Positions 49,891 to 58,436 of a DNA stretch of 60,438 bases are shown piece by piece. This DNA is from JBHENW01 sp046261875 (GTDB lineage: Bacteria; Acidobacteriota; Thermoanaerobaculia; UBA5066; Gp7-AA6): contig JBHENW010000200.1 in NCBI GenBank assembly GCA_046261875.1, positions 1 to 60,438 of the forward strand, in the 5' to 3' direction. Under the pieces are notes generated by a model that ran no database searches, was not told the origin of the DNA, and saw only the letters and a program-made list of their open reading frames with translations. A program made the position numbers and the translations under genes. Numbering within the stretch: the first letter of the stretch is position 1; every line of letters begins with the position of its first letter.

Positions 49891-51063
49891 TCAGATCATC
49901 GCGTCGTCGAGGAGCGGTCTCCCCTGCGCGAACCTCGCGATGGAGAGCGGGCCGATGTCCAGGGAGAGCGGGAGGCCCAGAAGGGATTGCGCGACGAGCT
50001 GCCCGGTCGCCGGGGCCATCATCAGGCCATGACCGGAGAAGCCGCATGCGAGATGGAGGCCGGGCAGGTCCGGGTGCTCTCCGAGCAAGCCATTCTGGTC
50101 GGGTGTCATCTCGTAGAGCCCGGCCCAGGCAGCGGCCTGCTCGAGGCCGGCGAACTCGGGGACCCGGCGGGCGAGCAGCGGCTTCCACTCGCGCGCGAAG
50201 AGGTCCTCATCCGCCTCGAAGCGCTCCCCCGGCGGCTCGGCGGCCTCGGTCTTTGCGATCACGATCGTATTGGCTTCGGCGCTTCGCCAGTGGATCCCGC
50301 TCGGGTCGATGACGACCGGAAACTCGTAGCTCCAGGGGCGCGGGAGGACCGCGCGAACGAGCTGCTGCCGGACCGGGGTCACGGGAATCGAAACACCGGC
50401 CATCCCTCCGACCCGTGCCGAGAAAGCCCCGGCCGCGCAGACGAGCCGTGAGGTCTCGATGCGGCCGGCCCCGCGCGTGGCGATTGCCCGCACGCGGCCG
50501 TCTCGCTCCACCCCGGTCAGCTCGTCGGCCAGGAATTTCGCGCCGAGGGACTCGGCCTTCGCACGGAAGCCGCCGAGGATCGCGGAAGGGTCCCCGTAGC
50601 CGTCCTTCCGGCCGAATATTCCGAGCTCCACGTCCGAGACGTCGAGCTCGGGGACTCGCTCGCGAATCTCCTCCACCGTGAGCGGCTCGACGATCGCGCC
50701 GGCCGCGCGCATCCGCGCAAGCCGTTCGAGAAGACGCGCGGTCGAGTCTCTGTCCCCGAGGAAGAGATAGCCGCGCTGTCGGAACTTCCCCGCCGCGGCC
50801 CTTGCCCCCACTCCCATCGTCTCGTCGAAGCGCTCGTAGAATGCGACGCTCATCTGCGCCATGCGCACGTTGATCTCGCAGCAGTACTGCTGTCGCACGC
50901 CGCCGAACGCGAGCCGGCTCGACGCCCGCCGGTAAGCGGGATCGCGCTCCAGAACGAGGACCTTCCCGCCGAAGCCCATCGAAAGGAGGTTGTAGGCGAC
51001 AGAGGACCCGATGACCCCTCCGCCGATGATCGCGATGTCAGCGCCCGCGGTTTTCCCGGTCAT
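49891..51063 (-). CDS. FAD-dependent oxidoreductase, DAO family (FOXRED1/sarcosine oxidase-like)
   Basis: 390 residues. The FAD motif is IAIIGGGVIGSSVAYNLL, followed by RRASSRLAFGGVRQQYC, and GLYEMTPDQNGLLGEHPDLPG and GFSGHGLMMAPATGQL at the C-terminus, the last two being characteristic of the FOXRED1 and sarcosine-oxidase-beta group. Oxidises an N-methyl or amino-acid substrate not identifiable here. ATG at 51063. It is 22 bp downstream of the phosphatase gene and convergent with the epimerase. Confidence 0.88.
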   Translation of the reverse strand: MTGKTAGADIAIIGGGVIGSSVAYNLLSMGFGGKVLVLERDPAYRRASSRLAFGGVRQQYCCEINVRMAQMSVAFYERFDETMGVGARAAAGKFRQRGYLFLGDRDSTARLLERLARMRAAGAIVEPLTVEEIRERVPELDVSDVELGIFGRKDGYGDPSAILGGFRAKAESLGAKFLADELTGVERDGRVRAIATRGAGRIETSRLVCAAGAFSARVGGMAGVSIPVTPVRQQLVRAVLPRPWSYEFPVVIDPSGIHWRSAEANTIVIAKTEAAEPPGERFEADEDLFAREWKPLLARRVPEFAGLEQAAAWAGLYEMTPDQNGLLGEHPDLPGLHLACGFSGHGLMMAPATGQLVAQSLLGLPLSLDIGPLSIARFAQGRPLLDDAMI

Positions 51064-51085
51064 GGACGGTGACGCCGGCTCCCGT

Positions 51086-52315
51086 TCAGGAGGGAGGAGG
51101 CGTGGAGCGTTCGGCCGTCGGCTTCGATACCCTTTTGACGACGACGACCGTGCGGTCGTCTTCCGGGTCGGCGGACTTCGTGAACTCCTTGACCCTCTCG
51201 ATGATCTGACGCGGGATCTCGTCGGCCGGTCGGTCGCGCAGCGCGGTGAACGCGTTCTTCAGACGCTCGATCCCGAACTCGCGGCCCCTCGGGTCCGTCG
51301 CCTCGACGATCCCGTCGGTGAACAGGAGCAACGCGTCCCCCGGCTCGAGCGAGAGAAACCCGCGGCTGTAGGTCGAAGTCGCCGAAGGCCCCAGCACCAT
51401 GCCCGTCTGCTTGAGTGTCGTGACGCCGCCGCCGTGGAAATGCAGCGGCGGCGGATGGCCCGCGTTGACGTAGATGAAGTTGCCTTCCTCCTCGATCTCG
51501 CCGTAGAAGAGGGACACGAACTTCGTCGTCATCCGCGACTGGTGGATGATCCGGTTCAGCCGCTCGACGGTCCGCACGATCTTGAAGTCGCGGGCGACCC
51601 CCATCCGGAGTCCGGTGTAGACGTCCCGCACCTGGAGCGCCGCCGGGAGGCCGTGCCCCGAGGCGTCCGCGATGGCGATTCCGTAAATGCGGTCCGTGAC
51701 CCGTATGAAGTCGAAGAAGTCACCGCCCACGATCTCGGCGGGCGTACTGAATCCGGCGATGTCGAATTCTCCCCGCCGGGGCGGGCGCTTGGGCAGGATC
51801 GACATCTGGATCTGGCGCGCCTCGTTGAGCGCCGAGACGAGCTTCCCTTCGCGCAGCTTCTGGTCCACGGCGTGCCGGAGGATGCTCAGCGATGCGACGA
51901 GGTCGTCGGCGGGAGCCTGCGGATCCACGGTGAAGGAAAGGATGTACTGGTCGTTGCCCACGGCGATGGCGGCGAACCGGTCCGCGCCGACCTGCTTCTC
52001 GAACTCGGGATCCACGCCCGGGGCGTTGCGATCCATGACCGCGACCCCCTCGTCGATCACACTCTGGACCGGCGGATACTCGCTCGAAACGAAGATCCCG
52101 GGTGGCACCGCCGCGGCGTCTCCGAAGGTGCGCGTCAGCTCGTAGCCCCCGTCGCGGCACTCCCATACGCGCCCGCCCCGCACGCCGAGCTCGTCCTGGA
52201 AGTTCTCGATTACGGCGGTGGCCGCCTCCGCGATGGTGGAGGACACGTCGGAGGAGCGCTCGATCGCCTCGATCGCCTTTTCGACCTTACGGAAGACGGA
52301 CTTACGGTTGTCCAC
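51086..52315 (-). CDS. SpoIIE-type PP2C protein phosphatase
   Basis: 409 residues. A GAF-like N-terminal half (about 15-165) is followed by the linker ALNEARQIQMSILPKRPP, typical of RsbU/SpoIIE proteins, then the catalytic domain with AEIVGGDFFDFI and IADASGHGLPAALQVRDV carrying the metal-binding Asp residues, and LLFTDGIVEATDP with DDRTVVVVKR. Such phosphatases act on phosphorylated anti-sigma antagonists in partner-switching. No anti-sigma or antagonist gene is adjacent. Start GTG 52315 with TAGAAT 11 bases upstream; a longer frame extends into the cyclase gene. Confidence 0.88.
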   Translation of the reverse strand: MDNRKSVFRKVEKAIEAIERSSDVSSTIAEAATAVIENFQDELGVRGGRVWECRDGGYELTRTFGDAAAVPPGIFVSSEYPPVQSVIDEGVAVMDRNAPGVDPEFEKQVGADRFAAIAVGNDQYILSFTVDPQAPADDLVASLSILRHAVDQKLREGKLVSALNEARQIQMSILPKRPPRRGEFDIAGFSTPAEIVGGDFFDFIRVTDRIYGIAIADASGHGLPAALQVRDVYTGLRMGVARDFKIVRTVERLNRIIHQSRMTTKFVSLFYGEIEEEGNFIYVNAGHPPPLHFHGGGVTTLKQTGMVLGPSATSTYSRGFLSLEPGDALLLFTDGIVEATDPRGREFGIERLKNAFTALRDRPADEIPRQIIERVKEFTKSADPEDDRTVVVVKRVSKPTAERSTPPPS

Positions 52316-52385
52316 GGGAGCGGGCGATTCTATCGTGTCGCCCGCGGCAGTCGCTCGTCGTTCCCGCCGGGGATGGCGAGCGACT

Positions 52386-52973
52386 TCAGGCGGGCAACAG
52401 AATGGCGCGCACGGGTGAGGCGTCGAGCTCCTCGAGACGGAGCGGGAGCGCCACGAGCCTGTAGTCTCCCGGCTCGACCTCCGCAAGATCCAGATTCTCG
52501 AGCAGCGCGACGCGCCGCGACAGGAGCGCGCGATGGGCCGGGAGATCCTCGGCGTCGTGCGGATCGATCGATGCCGCGTCCGTGCCGACCAGAAGGGCGC
52601 CCTTCTCCGCCAGCCGGACCGCTGCCAGGGGTGAGAGGAACGCCCTTCCCCGAGACCGGAAGAGCACGCGGGGCCGCCCGAGGCATTCGCGAGGCAACGC
52701 GTCCGGACCGACTTCGCCGCGCCCGGTGAGAGCGACCACGCGGGCTGGCCCCATGAACGGCGCGAGGTCGAGGGCTCCGACGAAAGCGCCTTCGGCGAAG
52801 ACGTGCGCGGGTGCGTCCACGTGAGTTCCCAGATGGGAGCTCATCGTGAAAGCCATGGATTCATATGGCGAGCCATCTCCCAGGCTGGCCGTCGAACGGG
52901 TAGTCAGGGGGACGTCGCCGGGCCAGCTCTTGGTGCCGGGACCCAGGGGGCGCGAGATGTCCCAGATCCTCAG
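52386..52973 (-). CDS. Cyclase-family metal-dependent hydrolase (kynurenine formamidase-like), starting at CTG
   Basis: 195 residues. The metal-binding motif HLGTHVDAPAH is at residues 47-57; IWDISRPLGPGTKSWPGD is the family N-terminus and a final His/Glu region lies before VALPLRLEELDASPVRAILL. Members hydrolyse formamides or isatin-type rings. Homology begins at LRIWDIS. The only codon there is CTG at 52973, overlapping the upstream stop as CTGA; no in-frame ATG, GTG or TTG is near, and the long upstream frame encodes Arg-rich nonsense. No strong ribosome-binding site, so translational coupling is likely. Tryptophan-pathway partners are absent. Confidence 0.85.
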   Translation of the reverse strand: MRIWDISRPLGPGTKSWPGDVPLTTRSTASLGDGSPYESMAFTMSSHLGTHVDAPAHVFAEGAFVGALDLAPFMGPARVVALTGRGEVGPDALPRECLGRPRVLFRSRGRAFLSPLAAVRLAEKGALLVGTDAASIDPHDAEDLPAHRALLSRRVALLENLDLAEVEPGDYRLVALPLRLEELDASPVRAILLPA

Positions 52974-53431
52974 CGCATCCGGCGCACGGTCCTTTTTTTG
53001 GCGTACCGTTCCGCGATGTGAGGATCGTGAGCGCGATGCCGGGAATTCAGCGGGACGTCGCGGTACTCGGCGTCGCATCGGTAGCAGATCGTAACCGCAC
53101 CGATGCGCGTCGCGACGATCCAGTCCACGACCACGCTCGCGAGGAGAGCCGGCGTGAACCAGATCCACCCGAACCTCCATCCGATGAAGACCGCCAGGCC
53201 GAGCGAGAGCGCCATCAGGAGACAGCCGATCCGCTGATCGAAATCTTTCTGTACGAAGAAGGCCCGGTTCCCGCAGAAGACGCAACGCTCGACGCCGGCG
53301 CCGCCGAGGGCGCCGTCCGGTCGGACCGGATAGGCGCGGCCGCAGCGCGCGCACCCTGGATCGGCGGCCGTCAGCGGCTCCGTGAACTCGCGCGCCGCGA
53401 GGCAATCAGGGCAGTAATAGCGGGCACGCAA
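52970..53431 (-). CDS. Zinc-ribbon membrane protein of unknown function
   Basis: 153 residues. Four CxxC knuckles (CPDC, CARC, CVFC, CYRC) suggest two zinc ribbons, one before and one split across two adjacent membrane helices (CLLMALSLGLAVFIGWRFG and WFTPALLASVVVDWIVA). A basic tail ends the protein. TTG at 53431, two bases after the upstream stop, is the only suitable start (reads RARYYCPDC). It lies between an integral membrane protein and the cyclase in a tight operon. Role unknown. Confidence 0.75.
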   Translation of the reverse strand: MRARYYCPDCLAAREFTEPLTAADPGCARCGRAYPVRPDGALGGAGVERCVFCGNRAFFVQKDFDQRIGCLLMALSLGLAVFIGWRFGWIWFTPALLASVVVDWIVATRIGAVTICYRCDAEYRDVPLNSRHRAHDPHIAERYAKKRTVRRMR

Positions 53432-53433
53432 GG

Positions 53434-54192
53434 CTACGCAGGGAATCCGGTGGCGACGGTGAGGTACGAGGAGAGCATCTCGCCGATCAGGACGAAGACG
53501 AGGGCGACGTAGAGCAGGCCCGTCGCCGCTTGATTCGACTTCATCTCGGCGCTCCGCCAGATGAAGTACGAGAGCGCGAGGGGGCCGGCGATGCCCCAGA
53601 GCACCCGGAAAAGAAAGAAGAGAGCGTCCCGCTCGGGGGAGAGGAGAACCGCCAGACCCTCGGGCCGCGGGTTCACGGCGAACGCCAACCCCAGAAGCAG
53701 CGCGCGCAGGAGCGCCAGAGCGCCGAAGAGGGCCGCGCCGCGGATCAGGAGCCTGAACGGAAGGGAACGTGAAACGAGATACCAATGCCCGAGGTTCATC
53801 GTGAGAAGGACTGCTCCGAAGAAAAGAGCGCCGGCGATGGAGTTCACGATGGTCCAGGAGCTCCCCGAAGGCCGTGGGGCGGAAGCGGCCACGCCGACCA
53901 TCGCAGCGGCCGCGCAGAGGCCGCCCAGGCCGAGGAGGGGCCGCGCCGTGCGCGCTCGGTTTGCGTGGGCGGCAACCGTGAAGGCTCCGACCAAGCCGAC
54001 CGCCGCCCATCCCAGGTTCTGCGGGAGACCCAAGGGATGCAGCAGAACGGCAAACAACATGAAGAGGAACGCGAGAGCGCCGTGCAAGCTGAAGAATCCC
54101 TTTCCGAGCGTCTTGACGGGGAAAAAGAGGAGCAGCAGAGCAGTTCCGGCCCCGGCTTCCAGAAGAAAGAGACCCAGGCCGCCCCGCGCCAT
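53434..54192 (-). CDS. Integral membrane protein of unknown function
   Basis: 252 residues with seven to eight helices. Landmarks are FFSLHGALAFLFMLFAVLL in helix 2, NLGHWYLVSRSLPFRLLIR and FRVLWGIAGPLALSYFIWRS; conserved-looking His and Trp residues in membrane helices would suit heme or quinone binding, which is a guess. ATG at 54192 follows TATATT by ten bases, giving a probable leaderless transcript. First gene of a run that continues through the zinc-ribbon, cyclase, phosphatase and oxidase genes. Confidence 0.72.
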   Translation of the reverse strand: MARGGLGLFLLEAGAGTALLLLFFPVKTLGKGFFSLHGALAFLFMLFAVLLHPLGLPQNLGWAAVGLVGAFTVAAHANRARTARPLLGLGGLCAAAAMVGVAASAPRPSGSSWTIVNSIAGALFFGAVLLTMNLGHWYLVSRSLPFRLLIRGAALFGALALLRALLLGLAFAVNPRPEGLAVLLSPERDALFFLFRVLWGIAGPLALSYFIWRSAEMKSNQAATGLLYVALVFVLIGEMLSSYLTVATGFPA

Positions 54193-54202
54193 GAGGGGGC
54201 GG

Positions 54203-54208
54203 AATATA
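54203..54208 (-). promoter_or_regulatory. Candidate -10 element (TATATT) for the membrane-protein operon
   Basis: TATATT on the minus strand ends ten bases before the ATG at 54192. Confidence 0.4.
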
Positions 54209-54219
54209 ACCGACGCCTC

Positions 54220-54858
54220 CTAACGCGCGGAGGCGCCGGAGCTCGCGACGATCTCTTCCGCGATGCGCGATACGGCGTCGACGAGTCCGTGATCTCCCTG
54301 AGGGATCTCGATGTATCGCGACCCCTCGGCGAGACGTCCGGATTCCTCCCAACGGCGCCAGGTCTCCTGCACGATCTCTGGCGGCACGCTTTCGTCGGCG
54401 GCACCCATGATGAGGGTCACGGGTCTCGTCGGAGGATCGCGATCGACCGTCAGAGAGGCGAGCCTTTCGAAGAAGGCACGATGAATGGGGAGGTCCCGTC
54501 CCTGTGCGTAGTGAAAGAAAGTGAGCGGATCGTCCGCGGGCAGTTTGGCCGTCCAGCGGGACCCAAAGCCTATCGCCGGCGCGATCAGGAGGAGAGGCGC
54601 CGCCACCCCGCGCGGGCTGGCGGCCAGGGCGACCAGGGCGCCCAGGGAGCTGCCCACGACCACGACCGGACGGTGCACCTTGGATTCCCAGACGGCGATC
54701 TGCACCATCGCCTGGAAATCGAGCCGCCGAAACGACGGGGCATTCAGATCGGGCGCCACAAGGCGGAATCCTTTCGGGCCGAGGATTTCCCGGAGCGCGG
54801 TGACCTTCCTGCCCATCGGACCGGAAGCAAAGCCGTGCAGGTAGAGGACGGTCTTCAC
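54220..54858 (-). CDS. Alpha/beta hydrolase, YqiA/UPF0227-like esterase
   Basis: 212 residues. VLYLHGFASGPMGRKV is the oxyanion-hole/N-terminal pattern; the nucleophile elbow is GSSLG with Ser71; the acid Asp lies in LIMGAADESVPPE and the His in QGDHGLVDA, a full triad. Start GTG 54858 with TACGCT eight bases upstream; ATG 54921 would add 21 non-homologous residues and nearly abut the divergent gene at 54924. Substrate unknown. Confidence 0.85.
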   Translation of the reverse strand: MKTVLYLHGFASGPMGRKVTALREILGPKGFRLVAPDLNAPSFRRLDFQAMVQIAVWESKVHRPVVVVGSSLGALVALAASPRGVAAPLLLIAPAIGFGSRWTAKLPADDPLTFFHYAQGRDLPIHRAFFERLASLTVDRDPPTRPVTLIMGAADESVPPEIVQETWRRWEESGRLAEGSRYIEIPQGDHGLVDAVSRIAEEIVASSGASAR

Positions 54859-54923
54859 GGCGTCGAAGCGTACATCCCGGGTCGCGGCTGGCGCGCTAGA
54901 CTCCTCGCGAGGAGATCCCATCC

Positions 54924-55196
54924 ATGACGCGAAAGATCACGCGGCGCGCCGCCGGACGGCTGCTCGTTGCCGCTCCCGTCGCGCTCTCCCTCTCCGGCAC
55001 AGGAGCCGACGCACAGACGTCGCCGAAGCCCGCGCCGAAAGCGCCGACGCGGCCGAAGCCGGCGGCCCGTCAGCAGCGGGAGCTCGCCAAGGCAACCGAA
55101 GGCCTCGAGAAGGCCGCATCTGCGGTGCGGGCCATGAAGATCCCGATCGGGACCGAGCCGGCGTTCCTGTTTCGCCCATTCCGAAGCAAGGCATGA
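54924..55196 (+). CDS. Small protein with a twin-arginine-like leader, paired with an amidase
   Basis: 90 residues. The N-terminus TRKITRRAAGRLLVAAPVAL has an Arg-Arg pair before a hydrophobic stretch and an AxA-type cleavage site (ADA), so Tat or Sec export is likely. A Pro/Lys-rich linker leads to a short helix and the end AVRAMKIPIGTEPAFLFRPF. Similar small proteins occur just upstream of amidases in acidobacteria. ATG at 54924 with GAGGAG upstream. It overlaps the amidase start by four bases (ATGA). Confidence 0.65.
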   Translation: MTRKITRRAAGRLLVAAPVALSLSGTGADAQTSPKPAPKAPTRPKPAARQQRELAKATEGLEKAASAVRAMKIPIGTEPAFLFRPFRSKA

Positions 55197-56590
55197 CCCC
55201 CGAAGAAGCCCTCGCCCGCACGGTCGCCGATGTCGGGCCTGAGGTCCGCGCCGGCCGTCTCACGTCGGTGGCGCTGACGGAGGCTTCCCTCCGAAAGCTC
55301 GACACGGTCGGTCGAGAACTCGGCAGCGTTGCGTCCCTGTCCAGGGAGCAATCTCTCGAAGAGGCGCGGCGGGCCGACGGCGAGATAGCGGCCGGGAAGT
55401 ATCGAGGTCCCTTGCATGGGATTCCCTATGGCGCAAAAGACCTGCTGGCGACAGCGGGCTTCCCTACGACGTGGGGAGCCGGGCCCTTTAAGGGGCGAAT
55501 CCTCGAGCCGGACGCAACGGTGGTGAGGCGGTTGCGCGACGCCGGCGCCGTTCTCGTGGCCAAGCTCGCCATGATCGAGCTCGCGGGGGGGCTCGGTTAC
55601 AACATCGCCGCCGCTTCGGCGACGGGAGCTGCGAAGAACCCGTGGGATCGGAACCGCTGGACCTGCGGGTCCTCCTCCGGCTCGGGCGGGGCGACTGCAG
55701 CGGGTCTCGTCGGCTTTGCGATCGGTTCCGAAACCTGGGGATCGATCCTCTGTCCGTCGGCCTTCAACGGCGTGACCGGCCTGCGGCCCACCTACGGCCT
55801 CGTGCCGAGGACGGGAGGCATGGCGCTGTCCTGGACGATGGACAAGATCGGTCCCATGGCCCGATCCGCCGAGGACTGCGAGCTCGTGCTCGACGCCATC
55901 GCAGGCCACGACGCGGCCGACCCCGGATCGCTGCAGGAGACTCTACCGGCGCGGTCTGCCTCGGACGACCCCCGACGCTATCGAGTGGGAGCCTACCGGC
56001 CTTCCTTCGAGAAGTTCGGCAGCCAGGAGGTCGAGCGCGCTTTCGACGACGCGGTCAAGGTGTTCGACGGTCAGGGAATTCGTGTCAGCGACGTGAAGCT
56101 TCCCGATCTACCATTCGACCAGACCGCCATCCTCATCATCGTCGTCGAAGCCGCGGCGGCATTCGAGCCTCTCATCACCTCCGGACAGGTCCAGCGCCTG
56201 GCAGATCCCGGCGCCGACGTGAACTCCCGCGCGGCGCGCTCGATCCCCGGCGTGGACTACGTCCGGGCCATGCAGGCGCGCCGGATCTTGCAGCAGGAGA
56301 TGGCCAAGCTCTTCGAGACCTACGACCTCGTCATCTCCCCCACCGTTCCCATGCTGGCCACGAAGCTCGAGGAGAAACTCGAGGCCGCATTCGCCTACTC
56401 GGACCCCCTGGGATCAGGCGGCAACCTCGCGGGCTTGCCGGCGCTGTCGCTTCCCTGCGGGTTCTCGGCGAACGGTCTCCCGATCGGGATGCAGATCGTC
56501 GGCGCTCCGCTTAGTGAGAGGAAAGTTTTGGTGCTTGGGAAGTGGTTTCAGCGGGAGACGGAGTGGAATAGGCGGAGGCCGACCAGCTGA
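55193..56590 (+). CDS. Amidase signature family protein
   Basis: 465 residues. The Ser-cisSer-Lys triad is visible: Lys82 in PYGAKDLL, cis-Ser160 in TCGSSSGSGGATAA and nucleophile Ser184 in GSETWGSILCPS. The spacing between them matches the family. FNGVTGLRPTYGLVPR and LSLPCGFSANGLPIGMQIVG support the assignment. Not GatA-like in context: no gatB or gatC is nearby, and the coupled upstream gene encodes an exported protein. The amidase itself has no signal peptide. Natural amide substrate unknown. Confidence 0.88.
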   Translation: MTPEEALARTVADVGPEVRAGRLTSVALTEASLRKLDTVGRELGSVASLSREQSLEEARRADGEIAAGKYRGPLHGIPYGAKDLLATAGFPTTWGAGPFKGRILEPDATVVRRLRDAGAVLVAKLAMIELAGGLGYNIAAASATGAAKNPWDRNRWTCGSSSGSGGATAAGLVGFAIGSETWGSILCPSAFNGVTGLRPTYGLVPRTGGMALSWTMDKIGPMARSAEDCELVLDAIAGHDAADPGSLQETLPARSASDDPRRYRVGAYRPSFEKFGSQEVERAFDDAVKVFDGQGIRVSDVKLPDLPFDQTAILIIVVEAAAAFEPLITSGQVQRLADPGADVNSRAARSIPGVDYVRAMQARRILQQEMAKLFETYDLVISPTVPMLATKLEEKLEAAFAYSDPLGSGGNLAGLPALSLPCGFSANGLPIGMQIVGAPLSERKVLVLGKWFQRETEWNRRRPTS

Positions 56591-56670
56591 CGTCTATATG
56601 GTACGAGAGCCGAATCGGCTCCACTTCTTCTCGGCAAGCGATCGCTGGGCGACTACGGTCGCCAGTGGCT

Positions 56671-58086
56671 CTACGACTGAAATGGGTTTCGCCGTTGGAA
56701 CGTCTCTCGAAAGGCCCTAAGGCTGAATGTATCAAGGTCCTTCTGCTTCAAAGACTTTTCGAGAAGGGCAGCTGCAGCACGACCTTCTGGAGTCCTTCCT
56801 TCCTTTCGCAGGATAGGTAGGGCCCATCTTAACTCACTTGCCGCCTCCGATGGCAGATCAAGTAGAAGTGCGACCTCCGAGATCAAGACGGCGACATACG
56901 CGGCAAGCCAAAGCATATCCATAGAAACATACTGACCTTTAGCACGCCGAAACGCCCTCAAAGCTTCGGGGTGCATCGTCTGCACAGATAGGAATCCCCC
57001 GAGGATGGTCCAGAAGTCTGCGCTGCTGGCGGTTGGCTCGGTTCCCTCCAGCATCTGGGCCGCGGAGCGCAGAAACCCTGCTGCCTCCTCATGCCGGCTG
57101 AGTTCTACCAGGGAGTCGGCAAGTTGTGTAAGTACGCGGACCCGGAGTACCGGCCGCTCCTGCACGGAGTCATCGTTCAAAAGTGGCCTAAGTAAGTCAA
57201 CTGCTCGATCCGAGCGTCCTCTGATCTTCTCGGCCATGGCTTCGACGTGTTGGCACTTCGCAGCCCAAACCGGCATTGCGAACCGGTTGAGGATCGCGCG
57301 GACGTTCTGGGATTCTCTTACGACGTCGTCAAATTGATAGTTCAGGTACAAGATCGCCAGTCGAGAGAATGCGATCTTCGCGAGGCCAAAATCCGGATAT
57401 ACGGTATTTAGAAAGAATCCTTCCGCTTGGTTGAACCAATGGGAGGCATCGTCGAGCTTCCCCCGAAATCGCGCTGCCACTCCCGCCATCCAGGATAGTT
57501 CCGCTTTGAAGTACTCTCTCTCGTCAAACATGCCGGCGGGTTCTTTATAAAGTCCTTCCAAGCCTTCTAGTGCACGGCGCGTAGCTCGAGCGGGGGCGCG
57601 CTCCAAGTCTCTAGCTACAGTTGCGCAGTAATTGAAAAAGTTGCCAAGAGAGCCAAGGGGGAACGTCAGCCTTACGTCTGCCTGGTAGGCGTCGCCGGTT
57701 TGCTTGCGCAAAGAACGGAGAGTCTCTGGGTCCAGGCCGCAGGCCGTCCAGCCCATATCTGCCAATCCCCGGAGAAGCTGACGCATTTCCTCGTCGCCCG
57801 CGAGAAGTCCCGGAACCGCCACCCAGGTATAAACCTTATTTAAAACCGCGATATCTAGTCGCCTCTGCCGCCCAGGAAGAACAACATGCATCAATGCGTA
57901 CAGAACGTCCTTCAGGTCATCTCCAGCCACGGCGTGATAGCCGGTTCTCTCGGCAGTTACCTGGTGAAGAAGACGTTCTGCCTGTTGGATAGCCTCGGCA
58001 CGGCCGAGGCCCGTTCGAACGGCCCTGTCTCGGCTGACTGCTAGCCAACTTGGAATTAGCTCAATTAGCTCAGCATCAGTCGCCAA
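56671..58086 (-). CDS. TPR protein of sigma-like/TPR module 2
   Basis: 471 residues, soluble and almost wholly helical. The first 150 residues include a short basic sigma-like or helical lead (LIELIPSWLAVSRDRAVRTG). From about residue 175 on it is clearly homologous to the 374-residue protein at 58615-59739: compare GMFDEREYFKAELSWMAG with its GLFDEKDYVCGELARFAG, and WFNQAEGFFLNTVYP with WFDRADAAYQNTINP. Tetratricopeptide-like helix pairs continue to the end. The start TTG 58086 overlaps the sigma-like gene by 11 bases and has GGAGG upstream. It may sense or bind a partner and control the sigma-like protein. Confidence 0.75.
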   Translation of the reverse strand: MATDAELIELIPSWLAVSRDRAVRTGLGRAEAIQQAERLLHQVTAERTGYHAVAGDDLKDVLYALMHVVLPGRQRRLDIAVLNKVYTWVAVPGLLAGDEEMRQLLRGLADMGWTACGLDPETLRSLRKQTGDAYQADVRLTFPLGSLGNFFNYCATVARDLERAPARATRRALEGLEGLYKEPAGMFDEREYFKAELSWMAGVAARFRGKLDDASHWFNQAEGFFLNTVYPDFGLAKIAFSRLAILYLNYQFDDVVRESQNVRAILNRFAMPVWAAKCQHVEAMAEKIRGRSDRAVDLLRPLLNDDSVQERPVLRVRVLTQLADSLVELSRHEEAAGFLRSAAQMLEGTEPTASSADFWTILGGFLSVQTMHPEALRAFRRAKGQYVSMDMLWLAAYVAVLISEVALLLDLPSEAASELRWALPILRKEGRTPEGRAAAALLEKSLKQKDLDTFSLRAFRETFQRRNPFQS

Positions 58087-58432
58087 ATGGCTCCTCCACC
58101 TGAGGATCAGAGGATTGATCGGCTGATGGATCTCGCAGACTCCAAGTCTGCGTCAGGCGTGCTCGCCTCGCCGCTTTTCGCTGGAAGTTTGCAGAGAGAT
58201 TGTCGACGACTCGCGTCAACCAGGCTTTAGGGTTACCTTCCGCTCGTATTTTTCCAATGGCGAGCAGGAAAGCTTCCTGAACTATATCTCTAGCGTCCTC
58301 TTTGGAGAGACCGTGTTTCCACGTAGCCCTCCGAACAAGAGGCATGAAAAGGCGCGCGTGAAACTCTTCGAGCTGTTCTGAAGTGGCCGGTGGCCGGGGG
58401 TCCATGGGCGCCCGCCGAGCCTCCGAAGTCAC
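58076..58432 (-). CDS. Sigma-70 region 2-only protein (truncated ECF-like sigma factor)
   Basis: 118 residues. Region 2 is evident: ATWKHGLSKEDARDIVQEAF (helix containing the DIVQEAF core-binding motif) and NPKAWLTRVVDNLSANFQRK (the -10 recognition helix). The protein ends about 30 residues later with no region 4, so it cannot recognise a -35 by itself. Start is GTG 58432 or ATG 58405. It overlaps the TPR gene by 11 bases. TAGGAT at 58442-58437 with a simple-sequence tract at the -35 position is the likely promoter. Other identity, such as an anti-sigma decoy, is possible. Confidence 0.72.
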   Translation of the reverse strand: MTSEARRAPMDPRPPATSEQLEEFHARLFMPLVRRATWKHGLSKEDARDIVQEAFLLAIGKIRAEGNPKAWLTRVVDNLSANFQRKAARRARLTQTWSLRDPSADQSSDPQVEEPFGD

Positions 58433-58436
58433 TGAG

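Noticed and set aside
55193..56590. Amidase as GatA of the tRNA amidotransferase
   Set aside because: No gatB or gatC nearby, coupled to an exported protein, and the surrounding motifs are of general amidases.
58076..58432. Full ECF sigma factor
   Set aside because: Region 4 is absent: the frame ends about 30 residues after region 2 and no continuation in another frame encodes it; the next gene is TPR from its start.
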